A DNA stretch of 64,000 nucleotides, from assembly GCA_003565775.1 (NCBI GenBank), contig PXAT01000112.1, positions 19,610-83,609 of the forward strand, read 5' to 3'. The stretch comes from Ectothiorhodospiraceae bacterium (lineage in GTDB: Bacteria; Pseudomonadota; Gammaproteobacteria; Nitrococcales; Aquisalimonadaceae). Within the stretch, counting starts at the first letter, position 1; each line of letters starts with the position of its first letter. Below the pieces are notes generated by a model that saw only the letters and a list, made by a program, of their open reading frames with translations, searched no databases and had not been told where the DNA came from. Below are positions 47,054 through 55,871 of this stretch, piece by piece. The translations under genes and the position numbers were made by a program.

Positions 47054-47215
47054 GGAAGCGCTGGTGTATTCCGGCGGCCGGGTCCCCGACCGGTTTCGGC
47101 TCCCGGGACGCGTTGCGTCGACGGCCCGGTAGCGACGGCTACCGAACCGGCACCGCGCCTTGCCAGGCTGCCAGAATCGACTCGAGCGCGAACGCGGGAA
47201 TAAATCAGCGTCTCC
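47054..47215. repeat. Shortened copy of the GGAGAC repeat element (copy 2)
   Basis: 162 bases between the MFS gene and the ectA promoter region. The left terminus is degenerate (GGAAGCGCTGGTGTATTCC) and the right terminus is complete (CGCGGGAATAAATCAGCGTCTCC, followed by TTAA). The right 110 bases match copy 1 closely (CCCGGTAGCGACGGCTA, CCTTGCCAGGCTGCCAGAATCGACTCGAGCGCGAACGC in pieces). The left module with its 14-base inverted repeat is missing. It lies about 120 bases before the ectABC promoter, so it might influence transcription there. Confidence 0.78.
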
Positions 47216-47334
47216 TTAAAGGAGCCGTAAACGCGAAAGAAACGAGGAACGAAAAGGCAGCAAAGGGATTAACAGGAAAACGAAAATCGCCTATTAAAAA
47301 AAGAAACACCTCAGCTCCCCAGTCGTTATTCGAA

Positions 47335-47364
47335 TTGACAAAACTTACAAAAATACTGCATAAT
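47335..47364 (+). promoter_or_regulatory. Putative ectABC promoter
   Basis: A perfect -35 TTGACA (47335-47340) and -10 CATAAT (47359-47364) with an 18-base spacer lie in an AT-rich island (about 47216-47400) that stands out against the GC-rich window. Transcription would start near 47371, about 140 bases before ectA. An osmotically controlled sigma-70 promoter is plausible here by analogy with other ect operons; no regulator gene is adjacent. Confidence 0.65.
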
Positions 47365-47510
47365 TATGATCTTGCAATCAAACTCACGACTTCGATGCCC
47401 GGTAACTCCCTGCTGATCCGGCAAATGCCAGGCAACCTGGCTGGCGGACGCGGAGCTATACTACGGACAGCATCGACCATGCGCCGACATGAGCGGCAAA
47501 GGGATGGCCT

Positions 47511-48047
47511 TTGAACGACTCGACGCCCGACCATGACGGGGTTCGTTTCCGCACCCCGACCGTTGCCGACGGTGCTGCCGTATGGCGCCTTGTTACCGAG
47601 TCCGGTGTCCTCGATCCCAACTCGAGCTATTTGTACCTCCTGCTCTGCAAGGACTTCGCCGAGACTTGCGTCATCGCCGAGGTAGCCGGCCGTGTGGTGG
47701 GCTTCGTGACCGGTTATCGCCCGCCCTCGCGGCCGGGGAGCGTCTTCCTCTGGCAGGTGGGCGTGGATGCGTCGATGCGCGGACACGGGCTCGGCAAGCG
47801 ACTGGTCAGCGCGTTCCTGCAAAGTCCCGGGGCGGCCGGCGCTGACACCCTGGAAACGACCATCTCGCCATCCAATACGGCATCCCGGGGCCTGTTCGGT
47901 GCCATCGCCCGCGATATCGGGGCCGAGATGCAGGTCGGGCCCGGATTCACCCAGGCCGACTTTCCGCCGGAGGGTGACCACGAGGACGAAGAACTCTATC
48001 GCATCGGACCGCTTCAGGCCGATCGCATCAAACAACTGACGCTTTGA
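47511..48047 (+). CDS. ectA: L-2,4-diaminobutyrate acetyltransferase EctA
   Basis: GNAT acetyltransferase that makes N-gamma-acetyl-2,4-diaminobutyrate in ectoine synthesis. The 178 residues show VRFRTPTVADGAAVWRLV, LDPNSSYLYLLLCKDFAETCVIAE, the acetyl-CoA loop MRGHGLGKRLV and the family-specific SPSNTASRGLFGAIAR. A TTG start at 47511 is used (MNDSTPD), since no in-frame ATG lies upstream near GGGA; the exact start is uncertain by a few codons. ectB follows after 12 bases. Confidence 0.95.
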   Translation: MNDSTPDHDGVRFRTPTVADGAAVWRLVTESGVLDPNSSYLYLLLCKDFAETCVIAEVAGRVVGFVTGYRPPSRPGSVFLWQVGVDASMRGHGLGKRLVSAFLQSPGAAGADTLETTISPSNTASRGLFGAIARDIGAEMQVGPGFTQADFPPEGDHEDEELYRIGPLQADRIKQLTL

Positions 48048-48059
48048 GAGGACGGAATA

Positions 48060-49418
48060 ATGACCATTGATTCAATGGCAACGATTACCGATAACGAATC
48101 GCAGGTTCGGAGTTATATCCGAAACTTTCCAGCGGTTTTCAAGAAAGCGAAGGGCTCCTGGATCGAAGATATCGAAGGCAATAAATACCTCGATTTCTTT
48201 GCTGGTGCCAGCGTGCTGAATTACGGGCATAACCATCCCGAATTGAAAAAGGCGCTGATCGATTATCTCAGCGATGACAACATCACCCACAGCCTGGATA
48301 TGGCGAGTGTGGCGCGCGGCGAATTCCTCGAGGCCTTCCGGCGGATTATTCTCGAGCCGCGCAACATGGACTATCGGGTGCAGTTCCCCGGGCCGACCGG
48401 GACCAACGCGGTGGAAGCGGCGCTGAAGATCGCGCGCAAGGTGAAGGGTCGCGAGAAGATCATGTCGTTCACCAGTGCCTTTCACGGCATGAGCCTGGGG
48501 TCGCTGTCGGTCACCGGCAACGCGTTCAAGCGTCAGGGCGCGGGGCTGCCGCTCACCCACAGCGACTCCATGCCCTACTGCAACTACTTCGGACCGGAAC
48601 AGAACACCATCGAGTACATCGATCGCATGCTCGCCGACTCCGGCTCCGGCATGGACACCCCGGCCGCGGCCATCGTCGAGACGGTCCAGGCCGAGGGCGG
48701 CGTGAACGTTGCGGAAAAGGAATGGCTTCAGGGCCTCGAGCAGCTCTGCCGCAAGTACGACATGCTGCTGATCGTCGATGACATCCAGACCGGCAACGGC
48801 CGCTGCGGTGGTTTCTTCAGCTTCGAGGAAGCCGGCCTCAGCCCCGACGTGATCACGGTATCGAAGTCGATCAGCGGCTACGGCATGCCGCTGGCGCTGA
48901 CCCTGATCAAGCCCGAATACGACCTCTGGGAGCCGGGCGAGCACAACGGCACATTCCGCGGCTTCAATCCGGCCATGATCACGGCCAAGCGGACGCTGGA
49001 ACTGTTCTGGCAGGACGACACCTTCGAGAAGGATGTTGCCCGCCGCGGCAAGATGATGCGGGACTTCCTGACCAATCTCAGCGAGAAGTATCCGGAAACC
49101 GGCGGTTGTCCGACCGATCGCGGCACCTGCATCTCCCCGACGAAGAGCTGCCCCAACGGCGGCGGCTGCCCGCGCGGCCGCGGCATGATGCAGGCGCTGG
49201 AGTTCGCGAACCATGACCTGGCAAGCAAGATCTCCGAGGTCGCTTTCCGGCACGGTCTGATCGTCGAGACCGCCGGGCCGAACGATCAGGTGCTCAAGCT
49301 CCTGCCGCCGCTGACCACCAGCGACGAGGACCTCCAGCGGGGGCTCGACATCATCGAGAAAAGCCTGGTCATTGCTCTGGACGAACTCGGTCTTCGCAAG
49401 AAAGCCGCCAGCGAGTAA
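48060..49418 (+). CDS. ectB: Diaminobutyrate-2-oxoglutarate transaminase EctB with cysteine-rich insertion
   Basis: Class III PLP aminotransferase converting aspartate semialdehyde to 2,4-diaminobutyrate, the first ectoine-specific step. The 452 residues have [67 protein letters not shown] and the cofactor lysine in [13 protein letters not shown]. It is about 30 residues longer than usual EctB. Most of the excess is an insertion around 349-371, just before [10 protein letters not shown], containing C350, C357, C364 and C370 among Pro/Gly residues. The rest of the domain is intact, so the protein should be active. Confidence 0.95.
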   Translation: MTIDSMATITDNESQVRSYIRNFPAVFKKAKGSWIEDIEGNKYLDFFAGASVLNYGHNHPELKKALIDYLSDDNITHSLDMASVARGEFLEAFRRIILEPRNMDYRVQFPGPTGTNAVEAALKIARKVKGREKIMSFTSAFHGMSLGSLSVTGNAFKRQGAGLPLTHSDSMPYCNYFGPEQNTIEYIDRMLADSGSGMDTPAAAIVETVQAEGGVNVAEKEWLQGLEQLCRKYDMLLIVDDIQTGNGRCGGFFSFEEAGLSPDVITVSKSISGYGMPLALTLIKPEYDLWEPGEHNGTFRGFNPAMITAKRTLELFWQDDTFEKDVARRGKMMRDFLTNLSEKYPETGGCPTDRGTCISPTKSCPNGGGCPRGRGMMQALEFANHDLASKISEVAFRHGLIVETAGPNDQVLKLLPPLTTSDEDLQRGLDIIEKSLVIALDELGLRKKAASE

Positions 49419-49507
49419 ACCCCGCTCAGGCCGTTTGCCCATCGGGGAATGCGCCCCGGCTGGCGGACGGCCTTTGCTTTTTCTCTCGAAGAAAGACAGG
49501 AGCAGCC

Positions 49508-49897
49508 ATGAAGATCGTCAGACTGAAGGACATCATCGGCACGGATCGTGACGTCTCGGGTCCGGGCTGGAAAAGTCGCCGACTGCTGTTGAAGAAGGAC
49601 GGCATGGGCTTCTCCTTCCACGAGACCATTATTCCGGCGGGTGCCGAGTTGCATCTCTGGTACAAGAACCATCTGGAGGCCGTCTATTGCGTCGCCGGCA
49701 ACGGCAGCATCGAAGATCTGGCCACCGGCGAAGTGCATCAGATCGAAGACGGCACATTGTATGCGCTGGACAACCATGACCGGCATATCCTGCGGGGCGG
49801 CACCGAGGACATGCGTCTGATCTGCGGATTCAACCCGCCGGTCACCGGTCGCGAAACCCACGACGAAGACGGATCCTACAATCTTGTAGAGGACTGA
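49508..49897 (+). CDS. ectC: Ectoine synthase EctC
   Basis: Cupin that cyclises N-gamma-acetyl-diaminobutyrate to ectoine. The 129 residues begin [40 protein letters not shown] and show the metal-site segment [20 protein letters not shown] followed by [14 protein letters not shown], as in characterised EctC. It completes ectABC; the gap from ectB is 89 bases with AAGACAGGAGCAGCC before the start. No ectD hydroxylase or ask_ect gene follows. Confidence 0.97.
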   Translation: MKIVRLKDIIGTDRDVSGPGWKSRRLLLKKDGMGFSFHETIIPAGAELHLWYKNHLEAVYCVAGNGSIEDLATGEVHQIEDGTLYALDNHDRHILRGGTEDMRLICGFNPPVTGRETHDEDGSYNLVED

Positions 49898-49909
49898 CGT
49901 TGCGAGCCG

Positions 49910-49940
49910 CCCGGGTCTTCTGCATGGCAGCAGGCCCGGG
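49910..49940 (+). terminator. Possible ectABC terminator hairpin
   Basis: CCCGGG (49910-49915) and CCCGGG (49935-49940) flank a CTGC/GCAG inner stem, a stable hairpin 12 bases after the ectC stop. There is no T-run, so it would be a weak Rho-independent terminator or an mRNA end-protecting structure. The helicase gene ends at 49957 on the other strand. Confidence 0.4.
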
Positions 49941-49956
49941 GCTGGCAGCAGCTCGC

Positions 49957-51894
49957 TCAGGACGCCTGGTGCGCGATGCGGTTGTTGCGCAGGAATGTCT
50001 CGACGATACCGCTGTCCCGCGTGCGACTCATGGGGGGCAGGCTGTCGAGAAACTGACGGCCGTAGGACTTGCTGACGAGACGCGGGTCGCCAATCATGAG
50101 CACCCCGGTATCCGCCTGGTCACGGATCAGGCGCCCCACCCCCTGACGCAGCGCGATCACCGCCTGCGGCAACTGGAAGTCCCGGAAAGGATTACCCGCA
50201 TGCCGACGCAGATGGGCAATCCGCGCCTCGTTCACCGGATCCGCCGGTGAGGCGAACGGCAGACGGTCGATGCACACCACCGACAGCGCCTCGCCCTTGA
50301 CGTCCACACCCTCCCAGAAGCTCGCAGTACCCAGCAGGACCGCGTCACCCGCCTCGCGGAACCGGTCCAGCAGCAGATGCTGGGATGCCTCGCCCTGCAC
50401 CAGCAGCGGGTAGGAACAGCGTTCACGCAGCCAGTCCGCACCCTCGCGCAGGGCGCGGTAACTTGTGAACAGCAGAAACGCCCGCCCTTCGCTGGCCTGG
50501 ACCAGGCGCCAGGCATGCTCGAGATAGGCCAGGTTGTACCCCGGATCGTTCGGCTCGGGCAGGCCTCGGGGCACGAAAAGCACCGCATTGTTGGCATAGT
50601 CGAACGGGCTTTCCAGCCGCACGCTGCGGGTCTCTTCCGGCAAACCGAGACGTCGCCGGAAATGGCCGAAGCCGCCGGCCACCGAGAGCGTCGCCGAGGT
50701 GAATACCCAGGCGCCGGGGTGTCGCTGCATCTGCGCCTGCACCTGCTGACCGACATCCAGCGGGGTCAGCCGCAACATGAACGACTGACTATGGGTCTCG
50801 AACCATTGCACCGCGTCGCTGGACTTCCCCGGTGCGGCGAATTCAGCCAGGCCCCGGGCCAGCGCATCGCACCGGCGATGACAGGCCTCGAGCCCTTTGC
50901 CCCGCGCCGCCATCTGTTCCAGCAGTTCCCGCAAGGCGTCAAGTGACTGCGACAAGGTCTGCATGCCGTCGATCACCTCGACGCGCTGCGCCACGCTGGC
51001 CCAGGCAGCACGCTGGGGACGCTCCCCGAGGCAGAGACGGAAGTCGAGAACCGCCTTGCGCAGATCGGCCATCAGGCCCGGCAACTCGGGCTGGTCGCCG
51101 CCCTCGCGCAGATCCTCGGCGGTGACATCGCGCAACAGGTCCATGAACTGGCGCGCGCTGATGGCTATGCCGAAGAACTGCGCCGCGACCTCCGGCAACT
51201 GATGCGCCTCATCCAGAATGTAGGCATCGGCACTCGGCAGAACCTCGCCATGACCGCCTTCCTTGAGTGCCATGTCCGCCATCAGCAGGTGATGGTTGAC
51301 CACCACCACGTCCGCTTCCTGGGCGCGTTTGCGGGCCTCCATCAAAAAGCAGTCGCCGTAATCGGGGCAATCCTGGCCAAGGCAATTGTCGACGGTGGAG
51401 GTCGCGCGACCCCAGACCGGACGGTCGGCAGGAACCGCTGCCAGTTCGGCGATATCACCACTGCGCGTAGTCCCGGCCCATTGCCGGATCTGCTGCAGTT
51501 CGCGGCCGGTGTCCGCGCGCTCGAATCGCTGGTCGATCTCGGCATGCTGCAGACGATAACGGCAGAGGTAGTTGGAACGGCCCTTGAGCAGGGCCACGCG
51601 CACGGGTAGTTCAAGGGCCTTGCGCACCAGCGGCAGATCCTTGTGGAAGAGCTGATCCTGCAGCGTGCGGGTACCGGTGGATATGATCACCCGTCCACCG
51701 CTACGCAGGGCCGGCAACAGATACGCGAACGTCTTGCCGGTCCCGGTGCCGGCCTCGGCAATCAGATCCTCACCGGTGCCGAGCGCCGCCTCCACGGCTT
51801 CGGCCAGCGCCTGCTGTTCCTCGCGCGGCTGGAAACCCGCCACCGCACCGGCCAGCGGACCGTCGGTCCCGAGGAGATCGCGCATGGAGGACAT
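49957..51894 (-). CDS. ATP-dependent DNA helicase YoaA/DinG-type
   Basis: XPD-like Fe-S helicase. The 645 residues contain Walker A IAEAGTGTGKTFAYLLPAL, the Fe-S cluster cysteines in NYLCRY and DNCLGQDCPDYGDCF, DEAH in AYILDEAHQLPEV, and late SFWEGVDVKGEAL and QGVGRLIRDQADTG. The four-cysteine pattern and length fit YoaA/DinG of gammaproteobacteria; YoaA is slightly favoured by size. ATG 51894 directly follows the TGA of the lipoprotein gene upstream (TGAATG), so translation may be coupled; a second ATG three codons in is possible. Confidence 0.93.
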   Translation of the reverse strand: MSSMRDLLGTDGPLAGAVAGFQPREEQQALAEAVEAALGTGEDLIAEAGTGTGKTFAYLLPALRSGGRVIISTGTRTLQDQLFHKDLPLVRKALELPVRVALLKGRSNYLCRYRLQHAEIDQRFERADTGRELQQIRQWAGTTRSGDIAELAAVPADRPVWGRATSTVDNCLGQDCPDYGDCFLMEARKRAQEADVVVVNHHLLMADMALKEGGHGEVLPSADAYILDEAHQLPEVAAQFFGIAISARQFMDLLRDVTAEDLREGGDQPELPGLMADLRKAVLDFRLCLGERPQRAAWASVAQRVEVIDGMQTLSQSLDALRELLEQMAARGKGLEACHRRCDALARGLAEFAAPGKSSDAVQWFETHSQSFMLRLTPLDVGQQVQAQMQRHPGAWVFTSATLSVAGGFGHFRRRLGLPEETRSVRLESPFDYANNAVLFVPRGLPEPNDPGYNLAYLEHAWRLVQASEGRAFLLFTSYRALREGADWLRERCSYPLLVQGEASQHLLLDRFREAGDAVLLGTASFWEGVDVKGEALSVVCIDRLPFASPADPVNEARIAHLRRHAGNPFRDFQLPQAVIALRQGVGRLIRDQADTGVLMIGDPRLVSKSYGRQFLDSLPPMSRTRDSGIVETFLRNNRIAHQAS

Positions 51895-52428
51895 TCAGCG
51901 CTGACCGCCGAGACGATCGGCCCGCTGTCTCGCCTCCTCGGCACCGCCATCGTCGCCGGCCAGTTCCCGGGCGACCGCAATCAATTCCCAGTTCCGCTGC
52001 ATCAGCGAGCGACGGCCATCCGCATAGCGATTTGATCGCATGGCCATGCTTTCGGCCTGCGCGAGATCCCCCTCGCGATAACGCACCACCGCCAGGTTGT
52101 GCCAGAGGACCGGATTATGCGGTTCCACTCGCAACGCACGCTCGAGCAGTGATGCCGCGCGGTCATGTTCGCCGGTGGCGGAGGCCTGGTCTGCCTCGGT
52201 CTGCAAAGCGACCACTGCGGCACTGGCACGGGAGGGCTCCTCCGGCGGCGGTTCCTCCGGTTCGGGTTCGGGTTCCGGCTCCTCGACACGCGGATCCGGC
52301 TCGCGCTCGCTCGGCGGCAGCGGTCGCTCGGGCTCCGGCGGCGGCGGACGCCGTTCCGGCGGCACCACGGCACAAGCGGACATCAGCAACAGGCCCGCAA
52401 GGGCCGATCCGATTACACGCCATGTCAT
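51895..52428 (-). CDS. TPR lipoprotein
   Basis: A 177-residue predicted lipoprotein with lipobox LLMSAC (Cys at 19), a proline- and glutamate-rich linker (about 25-65) and a tetratricopeptide-like pair (about 75-150: AALLERALRVEPHNPVLWHNLAVVRYREGDLAQAESMAM). It lies between mrcB and the helicase with 4-base and adjoining overlaps, the usual place of a regulator or helper of the neighbouring peptidoglycan synthase in related genomes. It may therefore assist the neighbouring PBP1b, but the function is inferred only from place and fold. Confidence 0.78.
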   Translation of the reverse strand: MTWRVIGSALAGLLLMSACAVVPPERRPPPPEPERPLPPSEREPDPRVEEPEPEPEPEEPPPEEPSRASAAVVALQTEADQASATGEHDRAASLLERALRVEPHNPVLWHNLAVVRYREGDLAQAESMAMRSNRYADGRRSLMQRNWELIAVARELAGDDGGAEEARQRADRLGGQR

Positions 52429-54749
52429 TGAAACAATCCTCTGAACCAGTCCGCCACGCCGCCATCGGCCCCGGAATCACTGCCGGCGGGCCGGCAGTCA
52501 CGACTCGGCTCGGGGCCATGGCCACGACTATAGGGCAAGGGCCGAACCCCGGCACAGCCTTCCTCGGCACGACGGCCGGTCGCCGTCTCGATCCACAGGG
52601 TTTCCACGCCCTCCGGCGGCCGCAGTTGCAGTGGCGCCGGATTGATCACGCTGACCGCATCGGCCCAGATCGGCAGAGCGCCACTGGCCCCGGTGAGATC
52701 GGTCGCCGTATTGTCGTCGCGTCCCAGCCAGACCACGCCCAGCAGATCACCACCGAAACCGGCGAACCAGCTGTCGCGGTGATCATTGGTGGTTCCGGTC
52801 TTGCCTGCAATCAGGAAGTCGCTGGGCAGGAAACGGTAGGCGCCGCGACCCGTACCTTCACGCATCGCCGAAACCAGCGCGGTCGTGGTCAAGTGAACCG
52901 GCAACGGATCGAAGGCGCGGTCGGTGGACAGCGGGTACCGGTTCAGCGGTGTGCCATCCTGCTCCGTCACCTCACGCACCGAGCGCAGGGGATTGCGGAA
53001 ACCGCCGGCGGCGATGGTCTGGTACATCTGCGCCACTTGCAGTGGCGAAAGCTCCTGGGTACCCAGCAGGGATGACGGGTAAAGCCGTCGGTTCACCGGT
53101 CCGCCGAGACGCTCCACCGTGGTCTGCACCGCGGGCAAACCGAGATCCATGCCCAGCCGGATCGTCGGAATGTTGAGCGAAAACGCAAGACTGTCCACCA
53201 GCGGCACCGAGCCGCGGAAACGACGATCGAAATTCATGGGCTCCCAGCGCTGACCGCGACCGTCATCGATCACCAGCGGCGAGTCATCCAGCAGGCTACC
53301 GAGACCATACCGGTCCGGCGACTGCAGCGCAGTGAGATACACCGCCGGCTTGATCAGCGAGCCGATCGGTCGACGGGCATCGACCGCGCGATTGAAACCG
53401 GCGTAACGGGGATTCCGGCCACCCACAAGTGCCAGTACTTCGCCGGATTCTGGGTCGACCATGACCGCAGCGGCTTCGAGCGCGTCGTCGCGCCCCTCCA
53501 GCTGCCGCGAAATGGCGTTTTCCGTGGCCGCCTGAATGCCCGGCGCCATGGTGGTGAAGATACGCAGGCCCTCGGTACGCAGATCTTCCTGACGATAATC
53601 CCGGCGCAGATCCTGCTGCACCAGCGCAAGAAACCCCGGATAGCTGCGCGCCGGCCCGGCTGCCCGCGCCCGGACACCGAGCGGCGCCTCACTGGCGGAG
53701 GCAGCCACCGCCTCGCTGATCACGCCCTCGCTGGCCATGACCCGTAACACCTGGTTGCGGCGGGTCTGCGCACGCTCCGGATTACGCCGTGGGTCGTACA
53801 GCGACGGCCCGCGAATCATCGCCACCATCAGGGCATGCTGCTGCAGGTCGAGCGATTGCAGAGGTTCGCCGAACAGAAACTGGGAGGCCAGGCCGACGCC
53901 ATGGATCGAACGATCACGATCCTGTGCCAGATAGACTTCGTTGAGATAGGACTCGAGAATGTCGTCCTTGCTGTATCGGCGCTCCAGTAGCAAGGCCATG
54001 ACCGCCTCGTTGATCTTGCGCACGAAGGTCCGATCGCTGGTCAGATAGAAATTCTTGACCAGCTGCTGGGTCAGCGTGCTGCCCCCCTGAACGACTCGTC
54101 CGGCACGGACATTGGCCCAGGCGGCGCGGGCGATACCGGTCAGCGAAATCCCCCAGTGACCGTAGAAGTCGCGATCCTCGACGGCCAGCAGGGCATCGAT
54201 CAGGGGCTGGGGCACGTCCTCGAGACGCACCAGCAGACGATCTTCCCGATGGCCCGGATAGATATTGCCGATGCGCGCCGGATCCAGGCGTGCGATGGCG
54301 ATGGACTCGCCGGTTTCCGCATCCCGCAACTGACTGACGCGGCCATTGCTGATGCTCAGGCGCAGACGCCGCGCCGGCTCCGCCCCATCCCACAGCTGGA
54401 AGGCCCGGGTCGACAGAATGAAATCACCGCCCTCCCGACGCCAGGTGCCGGACCCACCGGACGAGGCGGTTTCGCTGTATTCGAGGGCGCGCAGTTCTTC
54501 GGTCAACTGGTCCAGGTTCAGGCGGCGCCCTTCATAGAGTTCCAGCGGCCGCGCGTAAACGGTTGCCGGCACCGACCAGCGCTTGCCCTCGAACTGGCTC
54601 TGCACCGTCTGATCCAGCCAGACCGCCCACGCGGAGCCAGCCAGCGCAAGCAGGACGAACACGACCAGGAACAACCGCAACCAGGGAAAGCCCCTACGTC
54701 GGGCTCGACGCTTGGGGGAAGCTTTTCGTTTGCTGGGACGCTTGGCCAT
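52425..54749 (-). CDS. mrcB: Penicillin-binding protein 1b
   Basis: Bifunctional peptidoglycan glycosyltransferase/transpeptidase. The 774 residues begin with a very basic cytoplasmic tail (KRPSKRKASPKRRARRRG), one membrane helix (about 25-45), a UB2H-like region, then the transglycosylase motifs VEDRDFYGHWGI (catalytic Glu) and QGGSTLTQQLVKN, and the transpeptidase motifs SLIK (SxxK), SLN (SxN) and KTGTT. The UB2H-like region before the glycosyltransferase fits PBP1b rather than PBP1a. Its stop overlaps the lipoprotein start by 4 bases. Confidence 0.94.
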   Translation of the reverse strand: MAKRPSKRKASPKRRARRRGFPWLRLFLVVFVLLALAGSAWAVWLDQTVQSQFEGKRWSVPATVYARPLELYEGRRLNLDQLTEELRALEYSETASSGGSGTWRREGGDFILSTRAFQLWDGAEPARRLRLSISNGRVSQLRDAETGESIAIARLDPARIGNIYPGHREDRLLVRLEDVPQPLIDALLAVEDRDFYGHWGISLTGIARAAWANVRAGRVVQGGSTLTQQLVKNFYLTSDRTFVRKINEAVMALLLERRYSKDDILESYLNEVYLAQDRDRSIHGVGLASQFLFGEPLQSLDLQQHALMVAMIRGPSLYDPRRNPERAQTRRNQVLRVMASEGVISEAVAASASEAPLGVRARAAGPARSYPGFLALVQQDLRRDYRQEDLRTEGLRIFTTMAPGIQAATENAISRQLEGRDDALEAAAVMVDPESGEVLALVGGRNPRYAGFNRAVDARRPIGSLIKPAVYLTALQSPDRYGLGSLLDDSPLVIDDGRGQRWEPMNFDRRFRGSVPLVDSLAFSLNIPTIRLGMDLGLPAVQTTVERLGGPVNRRLYPSSLLGTQELSPLQVAQMYQTIAAGGFRNPLRSVREVTEQDGTPLNRYPLSTDRAFDPLPVHLTTTALVSAMREGTGRGAYRFLPSDFLIAGKTGTTNDHRDSWFAGFGGDLLGVVWLGRDDNTATDLTGASGALPIWADAVSVINPAPLQLRPPEGVETLWIETATGRRAEEGCAGVRPLPYSRGHGPEPSRDCRPAGSDSGADGGVADWFRGLFQ

Positions 54750-54788
54750 GATGCTGTCGACAACCGTCCCGTCAGGGACTCAGAAGGA

Positions 54789-55310
54789 TTACAACCAGAT
54801 GGAGCGCTGGCGTGGCTTGAAATTGGCCCAGACGCCGAACAGTCCGACGACAAGGAACCCGGCAAGCGTCCAGATCGGCAGACTCAGGCCGAAGATCTCG
54901 TGGACATCGGCGCATTCGCCGGAGCCCTCCAGCACCATGCGGAGCACGTCAGACAACGGAAACGTGCTCATCATGTAGTCGAGGCCCGGCCCGCAGGCCG
55001 GCACCTCCTCCGGTGGCAGACTCTGGAGCCAGACATGTCGACCGGCAATCGCCGTTCCGGCCCCCGCGACCAGCAGGACCAGGGTGCCGTAGACGTAGCG
55101 CCCCCAGTCTTTCGGTCCATGCAACATGGCAATGATGAAGACCACCGCCATGCCGGCCACCGCCATGCGCTGGAGAATGCACAGCGGACAGGGCTCGAGG
55201 CCCATGCCGTGCTCCATGTAATAGGCAGCAACCAGCATCATCACGCAGGCAAGAAAACCGAAGAGATTCGAGAGTCGCAGGCCGCGACGCTCCATCCAGC
55301 TCAGGGTCAT
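54789..55310 (-). CDS. dsbB: Disulfide bond formation protein DsbB
   Basis: Inner-membrane protein that reoxidises DsbA with quinone. The 173 residues have four membrane helices, the first periplasmic pair C41 and C44 (EPCPLCILQRMAV) and the second pair C106 and C133 (VPACGPGLDYM, GSGECADV), matching E. coli spacing. It stands alone between mrcB (39 bases after its stop) and the SUF operon. The gene start at 55310 has no strong ribosome binding site visible. Confidence 0.95.
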   Translation of the reverse strand: MTLSWMERRGLRLSNLFGFLACVMMLVAAYYMEHGMGLEPCPLCILQRMAVAGMAVVFIIAMLHGPKDWGRYVYGTLVLLVAGAGTAIAGRHVWLQSLPPEEVPACGPGLDYMMSTFPLSDVLRMVLEGSGECADVHEIFGLSLPIWTLAGFLVVGLFGVWANFKPRQRSIWL

Positions 55311-55442
55311 TGAACCTTATCCCGCAGGCTGCTTCCGCCAAAGAAGCGCAAAGTGTAACAAAATCATTGGCGGCGGCATTGTGTTGCCGTTCCGCGAATC
55401 AGCGACCGGGCGCTTGCGGGGTAGACGCGGTAAGGCGCGGCG

Positions 55443-55871
55443 TCAGAGACGGGATGCGTGGAGTGCCTGATCCACGGCCTGCACGGCGAGCCGGGCGCAT
55501 TGCACACGCCCCGGGAAATGAAGGACACGCGCCATCGGCTGCAGCGATTCAGGCAGGATCCCGGCTTCGGCATCGCCGCTCAGCACGGCCTCGAACTGCC
55601 GGCAGATTGTCCTGACGGTATCGGTCGACCGACCCTTCAGCAGCTCTGTCAGCAGGGAGGCCGAGGCTGTGGCGACGGCACAGGAATCGCCGAGGAAAGC
55701 CAGATCCTTGACCCGACCATCCGCGACCCGGAGAAAGATCTCCACGGTATCGCCGCAGACCGGATTATGCGCCAGCGCACGGGATCGCGGAGGCTCGATC
55801 CGGCGAAAATTCCGCGGTGCCCGGTTGTGATCGAGAATCACGGCCTGATAGAGGTCGGCCAGATCCGTCAT
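55443..55871 (-). CDS. sufU: SufU/NifU-like iron-sulfur scaffold or zinc sulfurtransferase
   Basis: IscU-fold protein of 142 residues that accepts sulfur from SufS. The zinc ligand set of SufU is complete: C39 and D41 in NPVCGD, C64 in LGDSCAVATASASLL, and C125 in RVQCARL. This set matches the Firmicute SufU, which activates SufS, rather than SufE. The ATG overlaps the sufS stop by 4 bases. Its presence in place of SufE is a point of interest. Confidence 0.9.
   Translation of the reverse strand: MTDLADLYQAVILDHNRAPRNFRRIEPPRSRALAHNPVCGDTVEIFLRVADGRVKDLAFLGDSCAVATASASLLTELLKGRSTDTVRTICRQFEAVLSGDAEAGILPESLQPMARVLHFPGRVQCARLAVQAVDQALHASRL

Noticed and set aside
49910..49940. A strong terminator for ectABC.
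   Set aside because: The hairpin is real but there is no T-run, so it is listed only at low confidence.
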